A stretch of DNA of 64,000 nt from Gammaproteobacteria bacterium (GTDB lineage: Bacteria; Pseudomonadota; Gammaproteobacteria; DSM-16500): NCBI GenBank assembly GCA_019634835.1, contig JAHCAO010000005.1:1-64000 (forward strand), read 5' to 3'. Position 1 is the stretch's first letter; each line of letters starts with the position of its first letter. Under the pieces are notes generated by a model, which saw only the letters and a list, made by a program, of their open reading frames with translations, was not told where the DNA came from and ran no database searches. The position numbers and the translations under genes were made by a program. Of the stretch, positions 27,701 to 37,466 are shown piece after piece.

Positions 27701-27929
27701 GACCCTACCTTGACCGATTCTTTTTACTTTTATTTATTTTATCTAAAACCATTTTTGATGTTTTTTATTATATAATTAATAGGTAGAAAATGGAAAGTAT
27801 TAATCGCCGCTAGTCCTTTACCCATGGTTACTTCACCATATGAATTCACGGTATTAAATATAGCATAATCATAAAAAGTCAGTTATGATCCATCCGTTTT
27901 TTTGACTATAAAAAAGATCTGGAGAGAAA

Positions 27930-28949
27930 ATGAGCTATCATGGTCAATTCCCTAAAACCCGCTTACGACGGTTAAGGCATAATAAAAATATCCGCGATTT
28001 GGTAAAAGAAACCTGTTTAGATGTATCAAACCTAGTATTACCATTATTCATTAGACATGGTTCAAAAGTGAAAAAACCAATAGCATCCATGCCTGGACAC
28101 TTTCAAATTAGCGTTGATATGCTTGAAAATGAGATCCAGTCCATCTCCAACTTAGACATTAAAAACATCATATTATTTGGTATTCCTGAACATAAAGATC
28201 CTTTAGGCCAAGATGCTTATTCTGATAATGGAATTATACAAACCGCTATTCCCGTTATCAAAAAAATTGCGCCTCATCTTACCATCGTTTCCGACATTTG
28301 TTTTTGTGAATACACTAACCACGGGCACTGCGGCATTATCACAACACATCAAAGCCAACCTGATGTGGACAACGATCAAACATTAACATTATTAACAAAA
28401 CAAGCTGTTAGCCATGCAAAAGCGGGAGCAGATATCATTGCCCCTAGTGGAATGATAGACGGTATGGTGCAAGCCATCCGCAGCGGCCTAGATCATGTTG
28501 GGTTTACTCATATTCCTATTCTCAGTTATTCTGTAAAATACGCCTCTTCCATGTATGGGCCATTTCGTGAAGCAGCAGAAGGCGCACCTCAATTTGGAGA
28601 TCGCCGTACTTATCAAATGAACTATACAAACATCAACGAAGCAATTCGAGAATGCGCACTGGATCTTTCCGAAGGTGCTGACATGCTAATGGTAAAACCT
28701 GCCCATACCTACCTTGACGTTATTGCTCGTGTTAAAAACACTTACCCAGAGCTACCACTAGGTGCCTATCATACCAGCGGTGAGTTTGCGATGATTAAAG
28801 CTGCTGCGGAAAAAGGTTGGATTGACGAATCCAATACAGTACTTGAAGTATTAACAGCAATTCGCCGCGCTGGAGCAGATTTTATTATCACCTATTATGC
28901 AAAAGAAGCAGCAGCATGGCTATTAAAAAGCAAACCAAGCAAATTTTAA
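27930..28949 (+). CDS. hemB: Delta-aminolevulinic acid dehydratase (porphobilinogen synthase)
   Basis: The 339-residue enzyme condenses two 5-aminolevulinate molecules to porphobilinogen in haem synthesis. Key features are the zinc-cysteine region DICFCEYTNHGHCG, the first substrate lysine in LSYSVKYASSMYGPFREAAE and the Schiff-base lysine in DMLMVKPAHTYLDVIARVK. GGAGAG lies 7 bases before the ATG. The length and N-terminus (PKTRLRRLRHNKNIRDLVKE) are typical. Monocistronic. Confidence 0.95.
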   Translation: MSYHGQFPKTRLRRLRHNKNIRDLVKETCLDVSNLVLPLFIRHGSKVKKPIASMPGHFQISVDMLENEIQSISNLDIKNIILFGIPEHKDPLGQDAYSDNGIIQTAIPVIKKIAPHLTIVSDICFCEYTNHGHCGIITTHQSQPDVDNDQTLTLLTKQAVSHAKAGADIIAPSGMIDGMVQAIRSGLDHVGFTHIPILSYSVKYASSMYGPFREAAEGAPQFGDRRTYQMNYTNINEAIRECALDLSEGADMLMVKPAHTYLDVIARVKNTYPELPLGAYHTSGEFAMIKAAAEKGWIDESNTVLEVLTAIRRAGADFIITYYAKEAAAWLLKSKPSKF

Positions 28950-28969
28950 TTTTTATTGTATTAAGTATT

Positions 28970-29485
28970 TTACTCTGACAAAGTCTCGAATAAGAACCAT
29001 GTTCTGCGCTCAGCTTCGTCAATATAATTTTCTAAAATACTCGCTGTCGCAACATCATTATGTTCATCACAGATTTTATGAGCGGCTCGCATATTCACAA
29101 CCAACTCTTTATTGTCGTCCAACAATCGCTTAAGCATCTCTTTTGGTTTTACGAAAGTTTCATTATCATCGCGAATGCGCTGTAAACTTTTTATATGTTC
29201 AATCGAATGAATAGTTGATCCACCTAATTTTCGTACTCTTTCCGCCAACACATCAATCATTGCAAAGATTTGATCACTTTGTTCATCAAGTAAGAGATGA
29301 TAATCACGGTAATGGCTGCCAGATATATGCCAATGATAATTTTTAGTCTTTACATAAAGCGTAAAAGCATCCGCCACAAGAGGATTAATTGTTGCTGATA
29401 TCGCTTGACGCGCTTTTTCACCCAAATCGGTCGGCGTAGCCAGTTTTTGTGGAGCTGTAGATGGAATGATAGTGATATCTTTCAT
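28970..29485 (-). CDS. dps: Dps-family ferritin-like DNA protection protein
   Basis: I place the start at 29485 (MKDITIIPSTAPQKLATPTD), where AGGAATTAATATT precedes the ATG; the frame is open for 20 more codons without a site. The 171-residue protein has the ferroxidase-centre signature of Dps: YVKTKNYHWHISGSHYRDYH followed by LLLDEQSDQIFAMIDVLAER, and the C-terminal ENYIDEAERRTWFLFETLSE. It should form dodecamers that store iron and protect DNA from peroxide. It lies 44 bases downstream of the CBS gene on the same strand. Confidence 0.9.
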   Translation of the reverse strand: MKDITIIPSTAPQKLATPTDLGEKARQAISATINPLVADAFTLYVKTKNYHWHISGSHYRDYHLLLDEQSDQIFAMIDVLAERVRKLGGSTIHSIEHIKSLQRIRDDNETFVKPKEMLKRLLDDNKELVVNMRAAHKICDEHNDVATASILENYIDEAERRTWFLFETLSE

Positions 29486-29528
29486 AATATTAATTCCTAT
29501 GTTAGATAAGATTGCATTACAATGTTCA

Positions 29529-29972
29529 CTAACCTGACCGCTCACCCTGTATATAATTCGTTAGTGATGATATCTGTTGCTCTTGTAACAACATTGCCCA
29601 GCGAGTCAAATCTCCTATTGAAATGATTCCTATTAATTTACCATTTTCTAAAACGGGTAAATGCCTAACTCGCTTCTCTGTAATTAAACGCATTGCCTCA
29701 CGAACCGTGGTAGATGGCAAAACTGTCACTAATTTATCAGTCATAATGGAATCAACATGGATTTTTTTAGGATCCTCACCGCGTGCAACAATTTTTCTTA
29801 AAATATCTCTCTCACTCACAATACCCGCTAGTTCACCATCTTTTATTACCAATAATGCACCACATTTCAGTTGACTTAATTTAACAGCACAATCATAAAC
29901 AGAAACATCTGGAGAAATGCTTTCAACAGCATATCCTTTATCCTTCAATAATACATTAAGCGGCGTTTCCAT
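29529..29972 (-). CDS. CBS-domain pair protein
   Basis: The 147 residues consist almost wholly of two CBS motifs: VYDCAVKLSQLKCGALLVIK with DGELAGIVSERDILRKIVAR, and TVREAMRLITEKRVRHLPVL with ENGKLIGIISIGDLTRWAML. CBS pairs bind adenine nucleotides and act as energy or redox sensors. Being just upstream of Dps on the same strand suggests a joint stress-response unit, but there is no direct evidence of interaction. Confidence 0.85.
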   Translation of the reverse strand: METPLNVLLKDKGYAVESISPDVSVYDCAVKLSQLKCGALLVIKDGELAGIVSERDILRKIVARGEDPKKIHVDSIMTDKLVTVLPSTTVREAMRLITEKRVRHLPVLENGKLIGIISIGDLTRWAMLLQEQQISSLTNYIQGERSG

Positions 29973-30094
29973 ATTAAAATCCTCATCAACACAAAGGCTT
30001 AATCTTTAACTTCCATTTATTAATTATACATGATTTACTTCCTAGCACATCTAGTCATAAGACATTAAAAGCAGGTAACTATTTGGTTTATTGA

Positions 30095-30679
30095 TTAACT
30101 TTTATTTAACGCTTTATTGAAATGCTTACGGCACATAGGCGTATATGTCTCATTACCACCGATTTGAATTTGCTCACCTGTTTTTACTACTCGTCCTTCT
30201 GAATCAAACCGTGCATTCATAATAGCTTTTTTACCACAATGACAAATTGTTTTAATTTCAATGAGGTCATCTGCCAAAATCAACAAATACATACTTCCTT
30301 CAAAGGGTTCTCCACAAAAATCACTGCGTAACCCATAAGTTAATACAGGTACATTTAATTTATCGACGATGTCAGTTAATTGTATTACTTGTGATTTAGT
30401 AAGAAATTGCGCCTCATCAACTAAAACACATTGCAGTTTTAGGTTGTTTCTTTTCTCACTCTCAGCATATTTAAATAAATCAAAACTATTGTTAAAAGAA
30501 ATTGCATCTGCATGTAACCCAATACGCGAGTGAATTTTTCCACTTGCAAAACGACTATCAACTGCAGGTGTAAAAAGCAGCGTATCCATACCTCTTTCCT
30601 TATAGTTATATGAGGATTGCAATAACACAGTACTCTTACCTGCATTCATTGCAGAATAATAAAAATAAAGTTTAGCCAT
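30095..30679 (-). CDS. tdk: Thymidine kinase
   Basis: The start at 30679 (MAKLYFYYSAMNAGKSTVLL) is chosen over the longer frame from 30754 because GGAAAGGCG lies just upstream and the protein then begins as in other type II thymidine kinases. Features are the P-loop AMNAGKST, the Walker B/catalytic region CVLVDEAQFLTKSQVIQL, the lasso YGLRSDFCGEPFEGS and zinc-binding cysteines in ICHCGKKA and PMCRKHF. It phosphorylates thymidine in the salvage pathway. Length about 194 residues is normal. Confidence 0.93.
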   Translation of the reverse strand: MAKLYFYYSAMNAGKSTVLLQSSYNYKERGMDTLLFTPAVDSRFASGKIHSRIGLHADAISFNNSFDLFKYAESEKRNNLKLQCVLVDEAQFLTKSQVIQLTDIVDKLNVPVLTYGLRSDFCGEPFEGSMYLLILADDLIEIKTICHCGKKAIMNARFDSEGRVVKTGEQIQIGGNETYTPMCRKHFNKALNKS

Positions 30680-30963
30680 ATTTCGCCTTTCCTGAGTAGA
30701 ATGATTAATTTGATCAACCGCTAATGCTGTTATCATGACAGCATTTACATTCATAGCAGACAGCCTATATCAACGATAGGGTCAACACCCTGCGCTCATG
30801 CAACACTCATTCAATCTCAATGTTTTTATCGTTTCGAAAATCAAATTCAAGATATTCTCTATCAATGACTTTAACGTGACATCATACTCATGATCTATTA
30901 CTATTCGTCAATGAAATATTGAGATTTCTTGATAATATTAATGCATATGTGAAGGAGCAAATA

Positions 30964-32034
30964 ATGCAAACAAACAATCCAGCTGGAACGGATGGATTTG
31001 ATTTTCTCGAATTTACCACTAATGATCCACAAAAACTCATTAATCAATTTGAATCCATGGGATTTGTTCCCGTAGCCAGTCATAAATCTCATCCTGTCAC
31101 TGTGTACCAGCAAAACGATATACGCTTCATTATCAATCTAACGCAAGACAGTATAGCCAGTCAGTTTGCCGATCTGCATGGCGCTTCAGTCTCAGCAATG
31201 GGATTTCGAGTAAAAGATGCAAAAGCAGCATATCAACATTCACTAACCAATGGGGCTATACCTTATCAAGCAATTCATGAGCAATTAGTCTATGACATAC
31301 CAGCCATTTATGGAGTGGGTAATAGTTTGATTTATTTTGTCGATTATAAAAATGATTATTCTAACTATGCTAATCATTTCTCAACATTAGCAGCGCAAAA
31401 AGTCACACAGCAACCAGTTGGTCTTACTTACATTGATCATGTGACACATAACTTACATCGCGGCAATATGGTTGAATGGGCTGATTTTTATACACGTCTT
31501 TTTAATTTTAAAGAAGTCCGTTATTTTGACATTGAAGGAAAAGTCACTGGCTTGAAAAGTAAAGCCATGACTAGTCCTTGTGGAAAAATCCGCATTCCAT
31601 TAAATGAGTCCTCTGATGATAAATCTCAAATTGAAGAATTCTTAAAAGATTTTAATGGTGAAGGAATTCAGCATATTGCGCTTGGTACAAATCAAATATA
31701 TGACAGTGTTGCACTGCTACGCAAACAAGGACTAGAATTTTTAGACACACCAGATACTTATTATGATCTCATTGAAAAACGCCTACCTAAACATGGAGAA
31801 CCGGTTGAAAATTTAAGAAAAAATAAGATATTAATCGATGGCAGTACTCAGAATGAAAAAAAGTTACTCTTACAAATTTTTACAAAAAACATGTTAGGGC
31901 CTGTGTTTTTCGAGATCATTCAACGCAAAGGTGATGAGGGTTTTGGTGAAGGTAATTTTCGTGCTTTGTTTGAATCCATTGAATTAGATCAAATCCGCCG
32001 TGGCGTACTAAATGTAGAAGAAGAAAAAATATGA
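30964..32034 (+). CDS. hpd: 4-hydroxyphenylpyruvate dioxygenase
   Basis: The start at 30964 (MQTNNPAGTDGFDFLEF) has GAAGGAG 9 bases upstream; the frame is open for 15 more codons. This non-haem Fe(II) enzyme converts 4-hydroxyphenylpyruvate to homogentisate. The three iron ligands lie in YIDHVTHNLHRGNM (His), GIQHIALGTN (His) and GPVFFEIIQRKGDEGFGEGN (Glu). It is the first gene of the tyrosine catabolic operon and its stop overlaps the next start by four bases (ATGA). Confidence 0.95.
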   Translation: MQTNNPAGTDGFDFLEFTTNDPQKLINQFESMGFVPVASHKSHPVTVYQQNDIRFIINLTQDSIASQFADLHGASVSAMGFRVKDAKAAYQHSLTNGAIPYQAIHEQLVYDIPAIYGVGNSLIYFVDYKNDYSNYANHFSTLAAQKVTQQPVGLTYIDHVTHNLHRGNMVEWADFYTRLFNFKEVRYFDIEGKVTGLKSKAMTSPCGKIRIPLNESSDDKSQIEEFLKDFNGEGIQHIALGTNQIYDSVALLRKQGLEFLDTPDTYYDLIEKRLPKHGEPVENLRKNKILIDGSTQNEKKLLLQIFTKNMLGPVFFEIIQRKGDEGFGEGNFRALFESIELDQIRRGVLNVEEEKI

Positions 32035-33032
32035 AACTTGCAACACTTAACAACCACTCACGTGATGGAAGCTTAATTGTCGTTAGTCAAGATTTAACAA
32101 TGGCGGTTCTTGTCCCAACCATCGCAAAAACATTGCAAAGTGCTATAGAAAACTGGTCTGAATGCAAACCAGAATTAAATGACATCTATCAAAAACTAAA
32201 TAAGAATGAATTAACCAATACCTTACCATTCAACACAATCAAACTATTATCACCATTACCTCGCGCTTACCAATGGGCAGATGGTAGTGCTTATGTCAAT
32301 CATGTCGAACTTGTGCGAAAAGCACGCGGCGCAGAGATGCCTGCAAACTTTTGGCATAATCCACTCATATATCAAGGTGGTTCAGACACCTTTCTAGGAC
32401 CACATGATGACATTCCTCTTTTTGATGAAAAATGGGGGCTTGATTTTGAATCTGAAGTGGCAGTCATTACCACCGACGTGCCTCTCGGCGCGAGCAAAGA
32501 TAGTGCAGAAAAATCCATTTGTTTAATCATGTTAGCCAATGACATCTCGTTACGTAATCTTATTCCAGATGAACTTGCAAAGAGCTTCGGTTTTTTTCAT
32601 AGCAAACCTTCTAGTGCATTTTCTCCAGTTGCAGTGACGCCTGATGAGTTAGGCAACGCCTGGGATGGTAGAAAAATTGATCTACCTTTGGTGACACACT
32701 TAAATGGAAATTTATTTGGGCAACCTGATGCAGGTGTTGACATGACATTTGATTTTCCAACATTAATCGCGCACGCAGCTAAAACGCGCAAACTCTCTGC
32801 TGGCACCATCATCGGATCGGGTACCGTCTCAAATTATGATCGATCCAAAGGATCTTCATGTATTGCAGAGAAACGTATGTTAGAAATAATATCAGATGGA
32901 AAAGCAACAACACCTTTTATGAAAAATGGTGACTGTGTCAAAATTGAAATGCTTGATGCTAATGGCAAATCAATATTTGGCGCGATTCATCAAACAGTTA
33001 TCACGGTAAATGAGTATGAAAACGTATGTTAA
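32031..33032 (+). CDS. fahA: Fumarylacetoacetate hydrolase family protein
   Basis: The 333-residue protein hydrolyses fumarylacetoacetate to fumarate and acetoacetate, the last step of tyrosine breakdown. It has the FAH core with the metal-binding acidic residues in DFESEVAVITTDVPLG and SICLIMLANDISLRNLIPDE, and the loop KPSSAFSPVAVTPDELG, plus AGTIIGSGTVSNYDRSKGSS near the end. This is the long bacterial form lacking the eukaryotic N-terminal SH3-like domain length. It starts inside the hpd stop and overlaps maiA by seven bases, so all three are translationally coupled. Confidence 0.93.
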   Translation: MKLATLNNHSRDGSLIVVSQDLTMAVLVPTIAKTLQSAIENWSECKPELNDIYQKLNKNELTNTLPFNTIKLLSPLPRAYQWADGSAYVNHVELVRKARGAEMPANFWHNPLIYQGGSDTFLGPHDDIPLFDEKWGLDFESEVAVITTDVPLGASKDSAEKSICLIMLANDISLRNLIPDELAKSFGFFHSKPSSAFSPVAVTPDELGNAWDGRKIDLPLVTHLNGNLFGQPDAGVDMTFDFPTLIAHAAKTRKLSAGTIIGSGTVSNYDRSKGSSCIAEKRMLEIISDGKATTPFMKNGDCVKIEMLDANGKSIFGAIHQTVITVNEYENVC

Positions 33033-33667
33033 AAATTTATGATTATTTTCGTTCTAGCGCAAGCTTTCGGGTAAGAATAGCCCTGAATGTTAAAAAATTG
33101 GATTATCAAACCATTCCTGTCCATTTGCTTAATCATGGTGGAGAACAATTTTCTGACGCTTACCAACAAATCAATCCTCAATGCCTGGTACCCACATTAC
33201 AAGATGGTGCCAACACACTGAGTCAATCACTGGCTATCATTGAATATCTTGAAGAGATTTATCCTTCTCCATCATTGCTACCTAGTCATCCCTATGAGAA
33301 AGCATTAGTCCGTGCTTTTGCATTAACCATCGCAGCAGATTTACATCCATTAAATAATTTGCGTGTCCTACAATACCTAACAAATGAATATAAAATTACC
33401 GAAGAGCAGAAATCGCGCTGGTATCATCACTGGATAGAAAAAGGATTATCCGCATTAGAAAAGCAATTGACTTCACAAAAATCATCTAGTGATTTTTGCT
33501 TTGGAGATAACTTAACTCTCGCTGATATTTGTTTAATTCCCCAAATGTACAATGCTAGGCGGTTCGCTTGTAATCTTAATGTATATCCAACACTTGTTCG
33601 CATTGATGCACACTGCCAGCAACACCCTGCTGTGATAAAAGCACTCCCAGCAGAACCTGTTACATAA
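33026..33667 (+). CDS. maiA: Maleylacetoacetate isomerase
   Basis: The 213-residue zeta-class glutathione transferase fold isomerises maleylacetoacetate to fumarylacetoacetate using glutathione. The signature YDYFRSSASFRVRIALNVKK contains the catalytic SSxSxRVRIAL motif, followed by NPQCLVPTLQDGANTLSQSL and AIIEYLEEIYPSPSLLP in the thioredoxin-like domain, and DNLTLADICLIPQMYNARRF in the helical domain. It overlaps fahA and ends 13 bases before hisC. Confidence 0.95.
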   Translation: MLKIYDYFRSSASFRVRIALNVKKLDYQTIPVHLLNHGGEQFSDAYQQINPQCLVPTLQDGANTLSQSLAIIEYLEEIYPSPSLLPSHPYEKALVRAFALTIAADLHPLNNLRVLQYLTNEYKITEEQKSRWYHHWIEKGLSALEKQLTSQKSSSDFCFGDNLTLADICLIPQMYNARRFACNLNVYPTLVRIDAHCQQHPAVIKALPAEPVT

Positions 33668-33680
33668 AAAGGACCATATA

Positions 33681-34781
33681 ATGACTAAAATCGACTTTCG
33701 TTCTTTGGCAAATCATAGTGTTAGAAATCTTACGCCATATCAACCTGGAAAACCCATTGAAGAACTAGAACGTGAGCTTGGAATCACCTCCTCCATTAAA
33801 TTAGCCAGCAATGAGAATCCGCTTGGACCAAGCCATAAAGTTATTCTAGCAGCACAGGAAGCACTGCAAAACACACACTTTTATCCCGACGGCGGCTGTT
33901 ATGAATTAAAACAAGCATTATCTAAATTTCTGTCTGTGTCGCCCGAACAAATCACTGTAGGCAATGGGTCTGAAAATATATTAGAATTGATTGTGAAAGC
34001 ATACTTACATAAAAATGATACTGCTGTCTTATCACAATATGCTTTTTTGACTATCCCCATACTTTTACAAAGTTATGGCGTCATTGCCAATGTTGTACCA
34101 GCAAAAAACTGGGGACATGATATTCACAGCATGGTCGCCGCCATTGACGAAAAAACACGTGTTTTATTTCTTGTTAATCCTAACAATCCAACAGGCACAT
34201 TCATCAATGAAAAAGATTTTATTACACTGATGCAATCCATCCCTCCGCATGTGCTTGTTGTCGTAGATGAAGCTTATTCTGAATATATTTCAAACTCAGA
34301 ATGCCCAAATACATTAAAATATTTGTCCCAATATCCTAATTTGGTAATCACACGCACATTTTCAAAAGCCTATGGGCTTGCAGCACTTCGCTTAGGTTAT
34401 TCTATTTCATCTCCTGAAATTGCGGATATTTTGAATCGAAGCAGGTTGCCATTCAACGTAAACACTATTGCAGCTAAAGCAGCTTGCATCGCACTAGAAG
34501 ACCAAAACCATGTGAGGAATAGCATTGCGCTTAATAACCAAGGTATGCAGCAATATAAAGAAGGACTTTGTAAATTAAGTCTTGATTATATTCCTTCGAT
34601 TTGTAATTTCATTACCATCGATGTTAATGATGGAATAATAGCCTATCAAAAATTATTGCATGAAGGAGTAATTGTCAGGCATCTAAAAGCTTATGGTATG
34701 CCTAAGCACATCCGAGTCACCATAGGCACTCCGCAGCAAAATGAACGTTTTTTGAGAGCGATTCAACAAGTATTGGCGTGA
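33681..34781 (+). CDS. hisC: Histidinol-phosphate/aromatic aminotransferase
   Basis: The 366-residue fold-type I PLP enzyme has SIKLASNENPLGPSHKVILA at the start, VLFLVNPNNPTGTFINEKDF, VVVDEAYSEYISN and the PLP lysine in ITRTFSKAYGLAALRLGYSI. By sequence it is HisC-like, but no other histidine genes are near and it lies within a tyrosine degradation operon, so I infer it is the tyrosine aminotransferase that makes 4-hydroxyphenylpyruvate. HisC enzymes are known to accept tyrosine and phenylalanine. AAAAGGACC precedes the ATG. Confidence 0.88.
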   Translation: MTKIDFRSLANHSVRNLTPYQPGKPIEELERELGITSSIKLASNENPLGPSHKVILAAQEALQNTHFYPDGGCYELKQALSKFLSVSPEQITVGNGSENILELIVKAYLHKNDTAVLSQYAFLTIPILLQSYGVIANVVPAKNWGHDIHSMVAAIDEKTRVLFLVNPNNPTGTFINEKDFITLMQSIPPHVLVVVDEAYSEYISNSECPNTLKYLSQYPNLVITRTFSKAYGLAALRLGYSISSPEIADILNRSRLPFNVNTIAAKAACIALEDQNHVRNSIALNNQGMQQYKEGLCKLSLDYIPSICNFITIDVNDGIIAYQKLLHEGVIVRHLKAYGMPKHIRVTIGTPQQNERFLRAIQQVLA

Positions 34782-34809
34782 TTTCATTTTATAGTCATGA
34801 GGAACAATC

Positions 34810-36123
34810 ATGTCTCAGTTAATGTCTTACTTAAGCGGATTTGGAAATCATTTTGAATCAGAAGCACTAGAAGGAGCCCTGGTAAAAAGTCGCAATTCAC
34901 CACAAAAAGCTCCCTATGGTTTGTATGCAGAACAATTAAGTGGCAGTGCTTTTACTGCACCTAGAAATGTGAATTTACATAGTTGGTTGTACCGTATTCA
35001 ACCCTCTGTTTTGCATGGCGCATTTTCTCTCGTTACTCATCCTACATTGGTTGGCACTCCATTTAATTCTATTCACACTCCTCCCACACAAATGCGTTGG
35101 GACCCCATGCCGTATCCCTCATCCAGCTGTAACTTTATTGAAGGATTGACTACTATCGCAGGTAATGGCCATATTGAAATGCAAACTGGTGCAGCCATAC
35201 ATTTATATTGCGCAACTCAATCCATGCAGGATGAATTTTTCTATAACGCCGACGGTGATTTTCTTATTGTTCCTCAAGAAGGCGCCCTTCGCTTCAAAAC
35301 AGAGTTTGGGATGATCGACGTTTCACCTGGCGAAATTATTATTCTCCCTCGGGGCATCACATTCCAAGTTTATCTTCTACAAAACAAAGCCCGGGGTTAT
35401 ATTTGTGAAAATTTTGGCTTACCATTCAAACTGCCAGAGTTAGGTGTTATTGGTGCCAACGGGCTTGCTAATCCTCGCGATTTTCTTGCTCCAACTGCCG
35501 CCTTTGAAGAGCGTCATGGTCAATTTAAATTACTAGCTAAATTTCAAGGCTTATTATGGAATGCTGACATTGAACATTCCCCCTTGAATGTGGTTGCATG
35601 GCATGGAAACTATGTTCCCTATAAATATAATTTAAGTTTATTTAATACAATCAATTCCGTCAGCTTTGATCATCCTGATCCCTCCATTTTCACTGTACTG
35701 ACTTCACCTTCTGTTGTTGCAGGAACTGCAAATGTAGATTTTGTGATTTTCCCACCGCGCTGGATGGTAGCAAATGATACTTTCCGTCCACCATACTATC
35801 ATCGCAATATTATGAGTGAATATATGGGTTTGGTACATGGAACATATGATGCGAAGGAAACTGGTTTTATTCCTGGAGGAGGCTGCTTACATAATTGCAT
35901 GTCTGCACATGGCCCTGACGCCTTCGCTTACGATAAAGCGGTATCAGCTTCTCTACAACCAGAATATTATTCTGATACACTAGCTTTTATGTTCGAGTCC
36001 AAACAAATATGGCAGCTAACACCGAATGCATTAAATGCCGATTATAGACAAAAAAATTATCTAGAATGCTGGAAGGGATTAAAGTCTAACTTTGAATCTC
36101 AATCTATACCTGTAACATTTTAA
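34810..36123 (+). CDS. hmgA: Homogentisate 1,2-dioxygenase
   Basis: The 437-residue iron enzyme opens the ring of homogentisate to maleylacetoacetate. It begins with the family hallmark YLSGFGNHFESEALEGAL and contains FPPRWMVANDTFRPPYYHRN with the iron-ligand region, NIMSEYMGLVHGTYDAKETG and FIPGGGCLHNCMSAHGPDAF. All match the family, and length is normal. GAGGAACAATC is the ribosome site. Its presence should prevent homogentisate build-up and hence pyomelanin. A family C repeat starts five bases after its stop. Confidence 0.95.
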   Translation: MSQLMSYLSGFGNHFESEALEGALVKSRNSPQKAPYGLYAEQLSGSAFTAPRNVNLHSWLYRIQPSVLHGAFSLVTHPTLVGTPFNSIHTPPTQMRWDPMPYPSSSCNFIEGLTTIAGNGHIEMQTGAAIHLYCATQSMQDEFFYNADGDFLIVPQEGALRFKTEFGMIDVSPGEIIILPRGITFQVYLLQNKARGYICENFGLPFKLPELGVIGANGLANPRDFLAPTAAFEERHGQFKLLAKFQGLLWNADIEHSPLNVVAWHGNYVPYKYNLSLFNTINSVSFDHPDPSIFTVLTSPSVVAGTANVDFVIFPPRWMVANDTFRPPYYHRNIMSEYMGLVHGTYDAKETGFIPGGGCLHNCMSAHGPDAFAYDKAVSASLQPEYYSDTLAFMFESKQIWQLTPNALNADYRQKNYLECWKGLKSNFESQSIPVTF

Positions 36124-36127
36124 TGCT

Positions 36128-36252
36128 AGGAGTAAAAATCATGGGTACCAGTGAGTATTTATTTTCGCTCGCAGTTTACAAGCATGAAAACGAACACCTA
36201 CTGGCAGGACCCAAGTCAACAAAACGCCTAAGTGAAACGCTATGGGTATATC
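36128..36252 (-). repeat. Family C repeat, copy C2
   Basis: This is the inverted copy of C1 at 23202-23327. Read on the minus strand it goes from GATATACCCATAGCG to ATTTTTACTCCT. It fills most of the gap between hmgA and phhA and so splits the tyrosine operon from the phenylalanine hydroxylase genes. The central hairpin seen in C1 is less perfect here (TTCGTTTTCATGC against GCGAGCGAAAA). Confidence 0.85.
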
Positions 36253-36295
36253 AAATGAGAAAGTGATAACGTGGTCATAAAAAGGGAATGATATT

Positions 36296-37084
36296 ATGGC
36301 ATACAAAAAAACCTCTACTTATGCAGCCAACCCTGTCAACGAACATGGGAACGCTAATTATTCTTCTGAAGAAAACCAAATCTGGCATGAATTAATCACA
36401 CGACAAATTCCCATTGTGCAAGGACGCGCATGCGAGGAATATATTCATGGAATTGAATTACTCAATCTACCTACAGACCGAATTCCACAATGCCCTGAAA
36501 TATCTAATGCGCTGCGAACAACAACCGGATGGGAATTAGAACCCGTTCCAGCACTCATTCCATTTGACCGTTTTTTTAATCTACTTGCTAACCGAAAATT
36601 TCCAGCAGCAACTTTCATCCGTCGACGAGAAGAATTAGATTACTTGCAAGAACCTGATATTTTCCATGAGGTTTTTGGTCATTGTCCTATGTTGACCCAT
36701 CAAGCTTGCGCTGATTTCACTCACACCTATGGCAAATTAGGATCAAAATCCAATCACGCGGATCAAGTCATGTTGGCCAAATTATATTGGTTCACTATTG
36801 AGTTTGGTCTAATCAAAACAAATGATGGCTTGCGTGCTTATGGTGGCGGTATCCTCTCTTCAAAAAGTGAAACGATCTATTGCTTAGAAAGCCCCGCTCC
36901 TCAACGAAAACCATTTGACGTAATGGATGTCTTAAGAACACCATATCGTATTGATATTGTTCAACCTATTTATTTCGTTATTGATAGTTTCGATGTACTA
37001 TTCAACTTAATTGAAATGGATCTCATTGGTTTAATTCATGAAGCACGCCGATTAGGTATGCATACACCGGCTTATTCAGAATGA
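36296..37084 (+). CDS. phhA: Phenylalanine 4-hydroxylase
   Basis: The 262-residue pterin-dependent enzyme converts phenylalanine to tyrosine. Iron ligands are the two His in PDIFHEVFGHCPML and the Glu in YWFTIEFGLIKTNDGLRAYG, with the pterin-binding loop VPALIPFDRFFNLLANRKFP. It is the short bacterial form without an ACT regulatory domain. The gene follows hmgA after a 172-base gap holding repeat C2 and may have its own promoter. AAAGGGAATG is the ribosome site. Confidence 0.95.
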   Translation: MAYKKTSTYAANPVNEHGNANYSSEENQIWHELITRQIPIVQGRACEEYIHGIELLNLPTDRIPQCPEISNALRTTTGWELEPVPALIPFDRFFNLLANRKFPAATFIRRREELDYLQEPDIFHEVFGHCPMLTHQACADFTHTYGKLGSKSNHADQVMLAKLYWFTIEFGLIKTNDGLRAYGGGILSSKSETIYCLESPAPQRKPFDVMDVLRTPYRIDIVQPIYFVIDSFDVLFNLIEMDLIGLIHEARRLGMHTPAYSE

Positions 37085-37113
37085 TCTACCATCTTAATTC
37101 TTGGAGAATACAC

Positions 37114-37452
37114 ATGTCAGAATTGCAAACCATACGCTGCGTGGGCTGTGAAGGCGGCATTCCTGCTTTAACACAGGATGAAATTAAGAAGCTCTTGCCA
37201 GAAATTAAAGAATGGGCAGTGAGTCAAGATGCAAAATTTATCAGCAAGCGATTTTCATTTAAAGGATTCTATAAAACCATGGCCTTTGTTAATGCTGTTG
37301 CCTGGATTGCCAATCAAGAAAATCACCATCCTGACATGGAAGTCGGATATAATTATTGTCTGATAAAATACACGACTCACGCCATTAATGGATTATCTAA
37401 AAATGATTTCATTTGTGCAGCAAAGATTGATGCTTTAGAAGCCACTAATTAG
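37114..37452 (+). CDS. phhB: Pterin-4-alpha-carbinolamine dehydratase
   Basis: The start at 37114 (MSELQTIRCVGCEGGIPALT) has TTGGAG 9 bases upstream; an earlier in-frame ATG at 37081 overlaps the phhA stop and lacks a site. The 112-residue enzyme dehydrates the 4a-hydroxytetrahydropterin produced by PhhA. The active-site motif is VNAVAWIANQENHHPDMEVG with the conserved His pair, then VIKYTTH-like YCLIKYTTHAINGLSKND. Coupling with phhA is the usual arrangement. Confidence 0.95.
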   Translation: MSELQTIRCVGCEGGIPALTQDEIKKLLPEIKEWAVSQDAKFISKRFSFKGFYKTMAFVNAVAWIANQENHHPDMEVGYNYCLIKYTTHAINGLSKNDFICAAKIDALEATN

Positions 37453-37466
37453 GAATTAAGCTATCT

